A stretch of DNA of 64,000 bases, from contig JBBHKE010001841.1 of NCBI GenBank assembly GCA_037447655.1, positions 142,600 through 206,599 on the forward strand, in the 5' to 3' direction. The stretch comes from Zygnema cylindricum (taxonomy: Eukaryota; Streptophyta; Zygnematophyceae; Zygnematales; Zygnemataceae). The notes under the pieces are model-generated. The model did no database searches. It was given only the letters and a program-made list of their open reading frames with translations, and was not told the DNA's origin. Every line of letters begins with the position of its first letter. Position 1 is the first letter of the stretch. Positions 41,414 through 53,492 of this stretch are shown here, in pieces. The translations under genes and the position numbers were made by a program.

Positions 41414-42030
41414 CATGTACTCGCTCGCACAGTTACACATGCACTTCCAATGACGTGTTTTGTGGGAAAAAGAACGTACGGCTGGGGGATCATGAGGACT
41501 TCCTACACCAAATCCAAATCCAAAGTCCTTGTTGTATCCCCACGCCTACCCACCGCCACCTGGTCATGCGGCGCACGCGGCGATTGGCTTCAATTTGCCT
41601 TACGGCCCACCACCACCGTGTTATACGGCTCCTCTTTTTTACTATCCTCTTTCAAATCCGTCGGTTTCACCGGATGTTTTTCCCACATCCACCCAAAATA
41701 TTGGGTCTGCGTCACCTGCAATTGTACCTATCCCAAATATACCTCCCCCACTTCCCGCCGTGGACTATGGGTACGCTTTTTCGCAATCAGGTAATCCTTT
41801 TGATTGGCTAATTGACTTAGGCGCTTCTCATCACATGTGTTGCCAGTGTGATATACTGCTTAATATGGTTCCCCTTTCCATTCCTCTACGTATTTATTTG
41901 GGTAATAATATGATTCTAACCTCCACTCTCGTTGGACAGGTGCATATTAATTCCGGTTTGCACGCCTCTCATCTAATCATATTGGACAAAGTTTATTAAT
42001 TCCGGTTCGCACGCCTCTCGTCCAATCTAT
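41414..42030 (+). pseudogene. Fragment of a third copia lineage: proline-rich gag end and protease
   Basis: Frame 41529-41999 encodes a proline/alanine-rich stretch (Y-P-P-P-P-G-H, G-P-P-P-P-C) and then F-D-W-L-I-D-L-G-A-S-H-H-M-C, a copia protease active site with aspartate intact, followed by L-G-N-N-M-I-L and L-H-A-S-H-L-I. It differs from both lineages elsewhere in the window. It stops abruptly at 42000, where 22 bases containing CGCACGCCTCTCRTC are repeated. Confidence 0.65.
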
Positions 42031-42039
42031 TATTACTAT

Positions 42040-43025
42040 TTACTATTATTGTTAGATGGCATTATAGAGATTATTATTGATTAATTCTAATAGTTACAGT
42101 TCTTACCTAGTCTATGCATTGAATATAACATATTATTACTATTTTTAACTCTAAATATATTTCTTTATTGCTGCGTTCAATGACTATTATTATTATAATA
42201 GCAATTATATATATTATTATTTATTCATACCTATTTTTACTATTATTTATTTATATAGCTATCATTAATTATAATTGATAATAAGCTACTGGTGTCATTA
42301 ATTAACGTTATTGTTTGTCCGTAGTTTTAATTACTATTACTATTATTATAGATTATTCTTGTTGAAAATTACTATTACAGATCATTTTTATTCGTTTGGA
42401 TTACTAATAAACGTTAGTCGTTAGTTATTTTCTTTTTTTTAAATAAACAAGAGTATTAAATGTTATCAACTATTTCCAAAAATTGTGCTTGACAGGTCGC
42501 GATCATTATACACCTACACTTCTTTAAAAATAAACTCAAATTATTATAGAAGTTAAATAAAATGTCAATATTCACCATTATTATTGTTTATCTTGAATAT
42601 CATAAGTATTTATACCCAAGCTTACAATTATTATTAGGATTATTAAATTTTATTATTATCATGATTATTATTGTTAAATTGTTAATATTGATAATTATTC
42701 AGTGTTTGATATTATATTATTTTATTGTTATTGTCTATTCTTTATTCCATTATTGTTATTTTTCTTATTACATTTATTGTTGATCATTTTATAATTATTA
42801 TCATTTTTTATTATTGCTATTATTGTTATTATTGTTTGATAAAAAAGCTTTTATTAAAACATATACTCATTAATATTTGGATGTTTACTTACAAAAAAAA
42901 TATACTTTTAAGATCACTGTTAGGATGGATACATCCTATTATAAAGATGATATATCCTATTATTAAGATAGATACCCAAGTATTATTATCACTATGGATA
43001 AAAAATGATTGTTATTAGGATATAT
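42040..43025. repeat. AT-rich low-complexity stretch
   Basis: Dominated by TTATTATTGTTATT-type trinucleotide-like runs. Open frames here (for example 42562-42783) consist of I, L, Y and F and are composition artefacts. No gene seen. Confidence 0.8.
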
Positions 43026-43029
43026 GATA

Positions 43030-43235
43030 ATGTTACCCTCCCCCCCCGCTCTACCTTCCCCTTACTCTTTTTCGCACTTTTTAACTCTTTTCACATCTCT
43101 CCCTTCGTCCTCTCTTTTTCTACCTCCCACTTCCTCTCTCTCAACCTTTACCTTATTGTCCCCCCTCTATCTCTCTCTCACACTCTCTATCTCTAGCTCT
43201 TTCACTATATCTCTCTCTCCTTCCCTACCTCACTC
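43030..43235. repeat. CT-rich tract
   Basis: C and T account for most positions, with CTCTCTCTCC runs. It abuts the end of LTR Y2. No gene seen. Confidence 0.75.
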
Positions 43236-43243
43236 CGCGTCCC

Positions 43244-43801
43244 TGAAAGATTACAAACCAAATAACATACATACACAACAAAGGTGTTCCTCCAAAAGCA
43301 TTCAATAAATTAAGCACAATGCAAATACAACTCCTTTCTGTCTCTTCCTTTTGCTTCTGACCTTTCTACGCCTTCTTAACAAGCTATGCCTCAAAAAGAT
43401 AATACTACCACAAATTCACAACAAATATATATAGGTACACGACTAGAAACGCGTAAGGGTCAACGTAGGGAAATGAACGACCGACAAGTTAAACCGACTT
43501 GAACAACAAGGTACGACAAGGAAAGTCAATCGCGAACCAACTTGAATCACACGGTACGACTTGAACTTACGTGAACCAAAACTACCAAGCAATTTCCACG
43601 TCACTTCTATAGTACTATTCAACATACGTGAAACGAAATGAACATTTGATTTCTACGTCACTTCAAATATCCAGCGACAAAACTTCTTCGTCACTGGTAC
43701 TTCAAATATCCAGCGACGAAACTACTTCGTCGCTGGTCGTCACTACTTTAGCTACAAGAATGACTCGTCGCTAAAAGAGTTCTCAGTACCATATCCTAAC
43801 A
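43244..43801 (-). repeat. LTR Y2, second copy of family Y
   Basis: On the minus strand it starts TGTTAGGATATGG and ends CTTTCA, collinear with 18-522 with one tandem duplication of the CAGCGACGAA-type segment (43671-43735). It sits directly inside the coding start of X. The five bases on each side (GTCCC, CATGC) do not match. Confidence 0.8.
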
Positions 43802-43978
43802 CATGCCTCCATGAGTTCTTCACCAAGACGAGATTCCAAGGTTGCGACGGTGTTGCTCAGCTGAGCATTCTGTAATCTGACATTTTCCAACTCTCGAAGA
43901 ACTTGCGCTAACATTTCCATGGTGGATACGCCGTGTTCTCCCATGTTGTTGAGTCACGAGGAAAAGCTCTGATACCAG
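43802..43978 (-). pseudogene. Leader, primer site and gag start of element X
   Basis: On the minus strand TGGTATCAGAGC (43966-43977) is the standard primer site for the 3' end of initiator tRNA-Met. ATG at 43944 opens about 48 codons predicting a coiled coil (L-Q-N-A-Q-L-S-N-T-V-A-T-L-E-S-R-L), reminiscent of Ty3/gypsy gag starts, before running into LTR Y2. Confidence 0.6.
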
Positions 43979-44440
43979 TGTAAAAGGGACAAAGTGATCC
44001 ACACCACACCACAATGCACAGCGGAAAGACTCCCGAGGATCCCCCTGTAGCAATAACAAAAGCACACAACACTCACGGATAAAGGTTGAGCTTTATTAAC
44101 CGGGAAGATTACAAGTTGAAAGCTCGCTGTGAAGGTTTACCTAAAAAGAGTTGTCTACTCACTAGGTCTACTTGATTATTTAAACTCACCAGCTGCTAGT
44201 CAACCCGTACCACACTTATGTACAGGTGGACCTTTATGGTCAAACGAGATCTATCTAAACTATCTTTTAGAACTATATAGTTTAATATAAATTTTGTGGC
44301 GTTGCTATACTGTTACGCTGTTTTGCTAGGCTACACTACCAAGTCGTTGCGCTATCTCGCTAAGTCGCTACGCTACTATGTTGCGCTGGTCTGGCATCGC
44401 AGCTGCGCTGCTTCGGAATCGCAACTATCGCAACCCGGAT
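43979..44440 (-). repeat. Probable LTR of element X
   Basis: The sequence immediately upstream of the primer site must be the LTR; its end reads TTTTACA. The outer boundary cannot be fixed. 44290-44440 is built from short repeats of GCTACGCT and TTGCGCT. Confidence 0.4.
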
Positions 44441-44441
44441 T

Positions 44442-45426
44442 CTAACCACTAGGTACTCCACTCTGTAACCATGTTACACCTTTGCTCGATGGTTGGATCT
44501 CCTTAGACTTGTCCAACCAGCATATTATATGGACAACAGTGTGATTCATTCCCGTATATTTGGGTTCCATTTGCGCCATGAAAACCGCAAATTGCTCCTC
44601 TATCATGGCCACCATTTCCATATGCATTTTTAAACGCCCTCTCTCCCTTCTGGATTTCATAGGTGGAGTCGTTATTTTCTCAATTTCTTTGAAATGTTAA
44701 ACAAGTTTTGCACATCGAGCAAAAATGGCAACACTTCGAATTTTGAATTTTGAAATCAAATTTTGGGGTTTATAATGCGCCATCTATCGACGTTATGTCC
44801 AACTTACTTGCAATGTATACAGGATGCAATTTTTTCAGGACACATTTGTGTATCATAACCCGATTTCTCGCATAGAAATCATATTACGTTCTCGGGATTA
44901 AGTGGTGGAGTTGCCATGGTTCAAACCATATGTGGTCGATTGTTAGGCCATAGGTTGTGCGGGATTTTAATGCTTGCACCACTTGTTAATTCTAGACCAC
45001 GATAGGATGATCTTAGGCATCCCACCAACAAGTTAACATTTTATATTCTACTACGCAGTGAGAGACTTAGTAAAAGGAGAAATTCAAGCCATACGTTTGG
45101 GTCAAAAGGTTGTGGTTACACCTCCAAATTTTTGGATAGCTTTTACATTGGAAATTAAATTGGGCAACGTCTCTCTGAGTATTCTAATCGAGCATGCATG
45201 GAGGGAGGGGTCTCTCCCAATTTTTGTTTGAATTTCATCAACTTGAGAACTGTTAAAAAATTTAGCTAATTTATATTCACTTTTTATGTTAAAGCTGTAA
45301 AAACCTCTCAGAGTAAGGCTGTATGGTTGCCGCCTTGGTTGCTAAGATGACAGAGTAAAGAGAAGGAAAAATATATAAATCACCCTTTTCAAAAAGGGTA
45401 GACCAATCAAGATTTTATTCTCCATC
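44442..45426. other. Stretch without recognised gene
   Basis: A 72-codon minus-strand frame (44442-44660) with a charged, methionine-rich start resembles nothing I know. A perfect-looking hairpin ACCCTTTTcAAAAAGGGT lies near 45384-45402. Otherwise nothing is supported. Confidence 0.4.
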
Positions 45427-45440
45427 CTTTTCTCTTCGAA

Positions 45441-45546
45441 AACTTTAGTCCTGTATGCCTTGGGTGTGAGAAATAGAGAGTTCCAAGACTTCAAACTTTA
45501 GTCCTGTATGCCTTGGGTGTGAGAAATAGAGAGTTCCAAGACTTCA
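45441..45546. repeat. Tandem duplication of 53 bp in the LTR of K
   Basis: AACTTTAGTCCTGTATGCC at 45441 and again at 45494, nearly identical copies. Confidence 0.85.
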
Positions 45547-45739
45547 AATGTTTGAAGTAAGTCGAGTTCAGTACGAATAAAAATTAGTGTTACAATAAAT
45601 CAGTAAGAAGTACACTGATGCATACATTCTTAAGACACGCGTCTGTACTGTTGAAATATAAAATCTTTAGTTTAGTAAACAAGGCTGTGAGGAGAGAGTA
45701 AGGACTTATATTAATTTTATCTAATACAGATGTAATACT

Positions 45740-46689
45740 TGTTGGTTTTAAAGCTTTATCCTTAGTAGATAGAGCTGTGCGGGGAGGCTTAGGACTTAGA
45801 ATATTTTTTGTCCAAACTTGTTGTAATACTTACCCAAAATAGTGTGGTAGTGGAATAGTGACTCTTTTGTATTTTGTACGGTCACACGAACACGCGTCAG
45901 CATTTGAAGATAGAGCAGGAATTGCGGAATGGTGCTGAACACATGTCGAACATCGAACGCGTGAATTCATCGAATCGGACGGACGGAAAGCGAACGGAGC
46001 ATCTTGGAAATCAATTGTACGGGACATGAACCAGATGCAGATTTTAACCAAACGGACGGTTGCGATCCAATTGGGGACCACAGGTGACAGGCTGCCGAGT
46101 AAGCACTCCAAATATTCGTACAAAGATTACCAACGCCGGTTGGACTTATTTGACTGTTTTTGACTAAGCGACAATATTTTATGTATGGCGCCAAATTAAG
46201 AATATTTGATGAAACATGTTTTTTTATTATTGCGCATTAGAAAATAGTGTTTTACTGTTCATCATTAGGCTAGACGTAAATGGGTTTTATTTAAGTACAT
46301 TAGGTACTCCTTCGTACTAAAGTAACAGGTACAAACACCTGATTAGTCGGTGAGCAGTAGATACTCACTCAGTGTATAAAGTTTAGGACTTAAGAATTTT
46401 TTTGTATCCAGTTTTGGGATAATAAGATGTTAACGGCAGTTTTTGGGAAACTTGCAGGTCTCATATCTTATGGTTTAGCGGGTCAATTATGTTGTAATTT
46501 GGAAATTAATAGTGTATATGCTAATCTATATGTGTGCTGAATTTTGGGGAAATTGGATAAGTGAGTCAGGTTTTATAGTGTGTCAAAGATTGGTGTTTGT
46601 GAGGATTTCTTGTCAAGCTTCTGCTTAAGTATGTCTTCATCTACTACTACTGCTGCAGCTCCACTTGCACCAGCTGTCATAGAACAACA
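45740..46689 (+). mobile_element. Solo LTR J in the 5' LTR of I
   Basis: Starts TGTTGGTTTTAAAG, ends GAACAACA, perfect target duplication ATACT (45735-45739, 46690-46694). The 3' LTR of I shows the empty site. It carries its own gag start at 46631 (MSSSTTTAAAPL). Confidence 0.9.
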
Positions 46690-47586
46690 ATACTTACCTT
46701 TGATAGTGTGACAATAGCAGATAGGCATTAAAGTGTACTTTACTTTTGCAAGGACACGGGTCGACAGTCAGAGATGATGCACGTATTGCGGAGTGGCGCC
46801 GTCACCCGCATACGCGTGTCACAATTCTTACGGGGGTTTTCGGTGAATCGGACAAACGAAGACTAAACCGAACATCTGGGAGAGTACTGTACAAAATTAA
46901 AAGTAGATCGTTGATACGAAAGAGATTGGACTGACGCGATCAAAGTGGGGACCACTATGACTAAGAGAGCTGTCCGCACTCAAGATTTTTGTACCACTGA
47001 ACCAACATTCATCTTGACTTTTGTGACTGATGCTGACTAATCATAGGCAACATCAATTGTACAGACAATATCTGTGAATATCTGAAAAAAAAATAGTTAA
47101 CGTTTAGTGCATTTATAAATATTGTTACACTGTTCATTTAGCGGCAAGTAGTTATTAGGGTTTTAGAAGTACTTCGGTACAGTGACGTACGGGTTGTAAA
47201 CTTTGTCGTAAGTCATGATAGTACTGTAGTACGGTCACTCAAATTAGTGTGACTAGTAGATACTCACTGTGAGTATATAGTTTAGGACTTAGCCAATTTT
47301 GAATCATCCAGTTTTGGGATTATAATATTTTAAGGGCAATTTTTGGGAAAGTTCAAGACGTCATATCTTATGGTTTACTAAATCATTTAGGCTGCAATTT
47401 AAGGAATTGTCAGTTTACTGTGTTGTGTATCACTGTGGCAAAAATGAGGCATATTGGATATTTGATTCATATTTTGTGTCAGCTCAAAGTTGGCTATTGA
47501 GTAGGTGCTTGATATTCTCTGCTCTTTGTCATGTCTACTTCCACTACTACTGCTGGTTCTCCTACTACAACGGTGGTTGTAAAACA
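46690..47586 (+). repeat. 5' LTR of I, right part
   Basis: Matches 51905-52860. The gag ATG lies at 47531, followed by a serine/threonine-rich run. The primer site downstream is decayed (TTAAGTTATCGGCC). Confidence 0.85.
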
Positions 47587-48420
47587 TTAAGTTATCGGCC
47601 TTTTGTCAATAGTTCATATCTTTAATGGCCTAAAGTATGCGTATTGGGCAGGAATGGTTGAATCTTTGTTTCAAACTGCAGACTTATTGACGGTCTTGGA
47701 TGGCTCCCTTGATGAACAGATCCGAGTTGGGGGAAAAAGAATTCAATGGCAAGAAATAATCCAATTCTTTGTATTTAAAAAAATGTGGTCATGTCAGACT
47801 AAAAACGAAGAAGGCGAGCGAGATTTGGACATCACTGAAATTTGCTTTTGAGAAAGCGAATGTCCAAGAAGAGCTCATCGTGGCTGGAAAAAATTGGAGG
47901 TACAAATACTCGCGGGGAACTATGGTCGAGTATTTCGACAATTTTTGTGCACTTATTGATGCACACTCGTTTGGTCGGGGGTCATTTCTTGAGTTTCAGT
48001 AGGCAGCTCTGATTATTAGAGGACTCCCTAGTAGCATGAAAGGTGTGTATGTTCAGTTGAAGAGTCATGATAAAGCAAGCTGGTCATTTCAATTAGCATA
48101 TAATTTTATATTGGAGGAAGAGTCTAATACTAAACTCCTTGAAAGAGATGGAAAGGATGAAGCCTTTGCCACAGACTTTGACAAAAAAAATCATATTAAT
48201 AAGAACATGAGTTTGTTTAACCAAAACCAGAATCATTTTAATCAGTATAATCAAAGGCCAAATAGGCAATCTTCTACTACTTTCTATTGTTTTCTGAGAA
48301 GGGTCATCGATAGAAGTACTGTCCTAAGCAAAAAAAAGGCTAATGAGAGAGGTTTATATAGGCCAGGTTGGCAGCAAAGCCAATATCACAGAGGCTTTTC
48401 TGGGAATCCTACCTATTGAA
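47531..48420 (+). pseudogene. gag of I
   Basis: Frames 47603-47851, 47769-48002 and 48036-48419 together give I-F-N-G-L-K-Y-A-Y-W-A, S-L-F-Q, G-L-P-S-S and a Q/N-rich basic region. The zinc knuckle near 48280 keeps only the first cysteine pair region (F-Y-C). Frameshifts at about 47800 and a TAG at 48000. Confidence 0.83.
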
Positions 48421-48455
48421 ATGCTCTATTTTCAGCTTCTACAACTGATGCAGAT

Positions 48456-48940
48456 GTGTCTTTGAGCTTCAACGAGCAAGAGGAGGCGGAGTTATTTGCT
48501 ATGGCGGCAGCCATGGAGGGTCCCAAGAAAGCACGATGGATCATGGACACGGGAGCATCGGCCCACATGTGTTGGAACAAAGGCGGCTTTTACAAATCTG
48601 CAGCAAACATCTCCAAAGAGTATCTACTATGCTTGTGGCATGAGTGTTCAAACCTCAACTTACGGTGATGTATCTGTAATGGTAGATGTGGGGAGAAATT
48701 GGTAGAGAGAGCACTTCACAATAATTTGTATGTTCCAAACTTAAAAAAAAAAAAAATCTCTACATCCTTAGTGGAGAGCAAAGGCTTTGAAGTCATTTGA
48801 AAGGAGGTTGACAAGTTGTTAGCAAGAAAGGAAAAGTAGCAAAAACACGAACTAGAGATGCTAACAAAATGTACCCGTTGGACATGGTTGAATATTAAGA
48901 ATATGATGTTCTCTACTGAAGTGTCCAATCTGATAATGAG
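48456..48940 (+). pseudogene. Protease of I
   Basis: A-R-W-I-M-D-T-G-A-S-A-H-M-C-W-N-K: intact active-site triad D-T-G. Downstream half is shifted; an A-run at 48741-48755 and several stops follow. Confidence 0.83.
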
Positions 48941-49830
48941 TTGTGGCATAAAAGATTAGGACATATGAATTATAATAGTTTAAAGAAAATGGTGAATTTG
49001 GGAAAAGTTGATGGAGTTTCTCTCACTTCTCATCGTATAAAATCATGTGATGGTTGTTCACTTGGCAAGATCCACATATTGCCATTTCCACAGGAAACAG
49101 ACTACAAATTTGACAAAGTTCTACAACTAATACATTCTAATGTTCTCGGTCCTTCACAATTCTGATGTTCTCGGTCCTTCACAAGTGGCTTCGGCTGGAG
49201 GCGTCCACTATTTGGTTACATTCACAGATTACTACTCAAAGTACACCAAATTTTATTTCATGCAACATAAAAGTGAAGTGTTTACTCACTTCAAACACTA
49301 CAAAGCGTGGGCGGGAAAGCTTCATGGAGTTCCAATCTTGGCGTTGAGATCGGACAATGGGGGAGAATACACATAAAAGGAATTCGAAGAATTTCTCCTT
49401 TAGGAAGGTATCACTGACAATCTTACATTTCCATATACACCAGAACAGAATGGTGTTTTTGAAAAAATAAATAGGACAAACAGAGAGTGCTCGGTAAATG
49501 CTTGCAAATAAATACTTTTTTGAAATTTTGGGCTGAAGCACTTAACTGTGCTGTTTATATTAAGAACAAAATTGCTTCTAGATCTGTTAGCACAAAACCT
49601 TATTTGTTTTGTATAGGAGAAAAACCTGATGTTATTCACTTTAAGATCTTTGGCAGCAAGTGTTTTATTCTAGATACTTCACAAGTGTTTTGTTCTAGAT
49701 CAGGATAGATGGAAAATGGATGCTAAGGGTTTACTTGGGATTTTCATGGGATATGATAATAATACAAAAGGGTATAGAGTTTTTGTATTTGAGAAACAGA
49801 AAGTGATTATCTCTAGGAATATCGTGATTA
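48941..49830 (+). pseudogene. Pre-integrase and integrase of I
   Basis: W-H-K-R-L-G-H-M-N, C-D-G-C-S-L-G-K-I-H, then after a 25-bp tandem duplication (49141-49190) that breaks the frame, F-T-D-Y-Y-S-K-Y, R-S-D-N-G-G-E-Y and P-E-Q-N-G-V-F-E-K. Ends in G-S-K-C-F-I-L-D. Confidence 0.85.
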
Positions 49831-49833
49831 AAG

Positions 49834-51046
49834 ATGAACAAGATTCGGTTGACTAATTTGATGTACCAGATCAACTGGCAAAGGAAAAACAAAAATATGT
49901 CATTTTTTTACCATGCACAAGGAGTTTACTTTCCACCAGCAAGTGGGACATCACTTACTTCAGTTCCCTTGGTAAATTCACTAGATGCTTCCCCAAAAGA
50001 TCCAACTCAAGCGGAACGAACTGTTACCCACTCAGAACTAGAACAAAACACGGCTCGGACCAGGCAGTCAAAATAAAGACTGCCAACAATTTCAGCCTCA
50101 GAATTTCCGAGGGAAGGAGATCAAACAACCGTCTGTAAGCAAGCTCTCACTTTGCTTTTTTTGCAGCTATAGAGGAGCGTCTAACAATTCAGGAGGCCTT
50201 ATCATCACCTGAGTGAAATCACTGGATCGAGGCAGCAAACAAGGAAATGAAGTCTATTATGGAGGCACAGACATGGGAGTTGGTGGATCTTCCTCCGGGC
50301 AAAAAAAACCATCGGCAGCAAATGGGTATTCAAGGTGAAGTTGAACCCGGACAACACCATTGAAAGGTATTAGGCCAGACTAGTGGCCAAAGGGTATAAT
50401 CAAAAAGAAGGTATTTATTTTGAAAAAGCCTTCTCTCCGATTGTTAGATTTTCTGCCTGTCAAAATATTGCTAAGTCTAGCGGCTATAGAGAATATAGAA
50501 ATACATCAAATGGATGTTAATACTGTTTTTTTGCATATAAAGGTAGAAGAGACCATTTACATGAAACAACTTGATATGTATGTAGAAAAAAGAAAGGAAG
50601 AATTAGTGTGTAAACTGATGAAATCTTTGTATGGGCTGAAACAAGCCCCTAGATAATGGAATTTGAAGTTCAGTGAGTTTTTGACTGGGCTAGATTTTAA
50701 GAGAACTAGCTCAGATCATTTTGTACATGTTATACAAAGGAAGGATGGGATATTTTACAAAGCTGTTTATGTGGATGACTTATTATTAATAAGTAAGGTA
50801 ATTGATGCAATAAACCACATTAAAGGGACTTTAAGGTCTACGTTTGAGATGAAAGACCTCAGCGAGGCCAAATATATCTTAGGTATACAAGTAGAAAGAG
50901 ACATAAAGAAAAAGCTGATTATGTTCACTCAGAAAGAAGTAATAGGTAATATGCTTGAAAAATTTGAAATGAAAGATGTAAAAGGATTTGTAACGCCTAT
51001 GGAATCCAGAAAAAATTGGAAAGAAGTGACTCAGATTAAGGCATAA
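49834..51046 (+). pseudogene. Linker and reverse transcriptase of I
   Basis: T-W-E-L-V-D-L-P-P, shift, 50420-50656 ([20 protein letters not shown] then TAA for Q) and 50663-51046 (YVDDLLLISK, L-S-E-A-K-Y-I-L-G-I). Palm aspartates retained. Confidence 0.87.
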
Positions 51047-51049
51047 TGG

Positions 51050-51805
51050 TTAGTGGCCTTAATGGTTAGTGAGAGTTTAGAGACAGGGGAGGAAGAGTTC
51101 ATGGCTTCCAAGCCATATAGGCAGGTAGTTGGAAGTCTTATATATTTTATCAACTGTACGAGACGCGACATTGTAGCAGCTGTGGTAGTCTTGAGTAGAA
51201 GTCTGCAGCAGTTGTGGGAGTCTTGAGTAGAAGTTTGCAGAATCTTAAGAGGGCAGCCTGGGAAGCAGTAAAAAGGGCTTTGCGATATCTTGTAGGAACT
51301 CGAAATCTTAAGCTTGTACCCAGAGGAGGAGAAGTTAAAATACAGACGTGGAGCGACGCTAGCTATGGGGACATGCCAAGTCGGAAATCTATAACTGGTT
51401 TTGTTATGAAAATTGGAAATGGAACTTGCTGCTGGAGCAGCAAGTTACAAAAGGTTACATCTTAATCTTTAATGGAGTCAGAATATATGGTAGCAGCTTC
51501 CGCCCTCAAGGAGCTTTTATTGGTCAAGTCTATTTTGCAAGAACTTGGCTATATGCAAACAGGTCCTCAAGGTATCTAGTGTGAGAACCAGGCAGCAATT
51601 GCAAATGCCTCTAACCTTATCCATCACTTTAAAAGCAAACACGTGGATATTAGACTTCACTTTGTCAGAGAAAATGTGCTTGCGAGAGTCATTAAATTGT
51701 GTTATTTACCGGATGAGAGGATGGTAGCTGACATGTTAACTAAAGCCCTTCCCTCTCCTAAGTTGTAGTTTTGCAAAGAGGCTATTGGGTTGAGTGAGTA
51801 AGTAA
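51050..51805 (+). pseudogene. RNase H of I
   Basis: Y-R-Q-V-V-G-S-L-I-Y-F, C-T-R-R-D-I, then a 32-bp tandem duplication (about 51179-51242) that shifts the frame, W-S-D-A-S-Y-G-D, C-C-W-S-S-K, E-S-E-Y-M-V, C-E-N-Q-A-A (D to E), M-L-T-K-A-L-P-S-P. Polypurine tract TTAGGGGAG before 51825. Confidence 0.86.
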
Positions 51806-51824
51806 GTCTAAAGATTTAGGGGAG

Positions 51825-52860
51825 TGTTGAAATATTAAATCTTTAGTTTAGTAAACAAGGGTGTTAGGACTTAGAATATTTTTATGTATTTAGATGTAAT
51901 ACTTACCTTTGATAGTGTGACCGTAGCAGAAAGACAGTAGAGTGTACTGTACTTCTGTAGGGACACGAGTCGACAGTCGGAGATGATGTAGGTTTTTCGG
52001 GAGTGGCGCCGACATCCACATACGCGTGTCACAAATCTAACGGGGGTTTTTCGGTGAATCGGACGAACAAAGACTAAATGGAACATTTGGGAGAGTATTG
52101 TACGAAATCAAAAGTAGATCGTTGATAAGAAACAGATTGGGCGGACGCGATCAAAGTGGGGACCACTATGACTAAGTGCGCCGTACGCACTCAAGACGTT
52201 CGTACCACAAAACCAACATTCATGTGGACTTTTGTGACTGATGTTGACTAAGCATAGGCAACATTGATTGTACGAACAATTTTTGTAAATATTTGAAAAA
52301 CACATAGTTAACATTTAGTGCATTAATATATTGTGATACACTGTTCATTTAGCGGGAAGTAGTAATTAGGGTTTTAGAAGTATTAACGGTACAGCGTCGT
52401 ACAGGTAGTATACTTTGTCGTAAGTCGTGATAGTACTGTAGTACGGCCACCCAAAATAGTCTGACCAGTAGATACTCACTGTGAGTATATAGTTTAGGAC
52501 TTAGCCAATTTTGTATCAACCAGTTTTGGGATTATGATATTTTATGGGCGATTTTTATGAAACCTCTAGACATAATATCTTATGGTTTACAAGGTCATTT
52601 GGGCTGAAATTTTGTGAATTATGAGTTTACTGTGTTGCGTTTCACTACGGCAAATTTGAGGCATATTGGATTTTTGAGTCATATTCTGTGTGTTGCGTTT
52701 CACTATGGCAAATTTGAGGCATATTGGATTTTTGAGTCATATTCTGTGTCAGCTGAAAGTTTGCGGTTGAGTAGGTGCTTGATATTTTTTGTTGTTTTTT
52801 CATGTCTACTTCCACTACTACTGCTGGTTCTCCTCTTGCAACGGTGGTTGTAGAACACCA
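51825..52860 (+). repeat. 3' LTR of I
   Basis: Partner of 45649-47586. It has a 58-bp tandem duplication at 52631-52746 (TGTGTTGCGTTTCACTA) that the 5' copy lacks. Ends TAGAACACCA. Confidence 0.87.
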
Positions 52861-53492
52861 AGTACAAGGAAAAACGTATTTTGGAATATCCGTTTATTGG
52901 TTTACGGATAGACCTGAGGATTGAAATGACACATGGAGGTTCACCTATGGATAAGAATCTTATATGTAAGCGGCGGATAAAGATCGCCAACAAATACTAG
53001 TTTGAGTAGACCATGTACACGATGATATGACGTGGAATACGAAAACCTAAGTAGGTGTAAATATTCGCTTGAGCTTGTCTTTGTCTTTATTTGATTAGTT
53101 GATTAGTGTAGAATTCCTTTATTTAACATACCTTGTTCATTTTGGGTATCACACAATAATAGGTGTGTCAAGTTGTTAGATGTACGGCAGGTATGCCTCC
53201 GTAAGTTGAGTAGTGAAGCTTTAGTGTATATGAGTAGGACTTAGTCATTTTTGGAGTTATGAACTTTTTGATATAAAAACTGTATAGGCTGTTCTGATAA
53301 ATTTGATATTCTTATCCCTCAGAATTGGAATTATAATTTTGTGAAATTTTGCATTGTTGTCCTCGTGTTGTTATCTAGATTGTATTAGATTTTTAGAGCA
53401 ATTATTTCTCTTATTTGTGAATTATCAACAATTGAACTTGATGTTTTTTATGTTGGTTTTAGTGAAAGATTCTTGCTTCTTTTCATTTTGAG

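Larger units (their letters stand above)
45649..52860 (+). mobile_element. Copia-type element I, nested in the LTR of K
   Basis: LTRs 45649-47586 (with solo LTR J inside) and 51825-52860, start TGTTGAAATAT. Flanks TGTAC and AGTAC agree at four of five positions. Internal region is a full but decayed copia polyprotein of the B-like lineage. Confidence 0.87.

Noticed and set aside
41529-41999. A host proline-rich protein gene
   Set aside because: The frame ends in a copia protease active site (W-L-I-D-L-G-A-S-H-H-M), so it is a retroelement remnant.
42562-43018. I/L/Y-rich frames resembling mitochondrial membrane proteins
   Set aside because: AT-rich simple sequence; no conserved motif.
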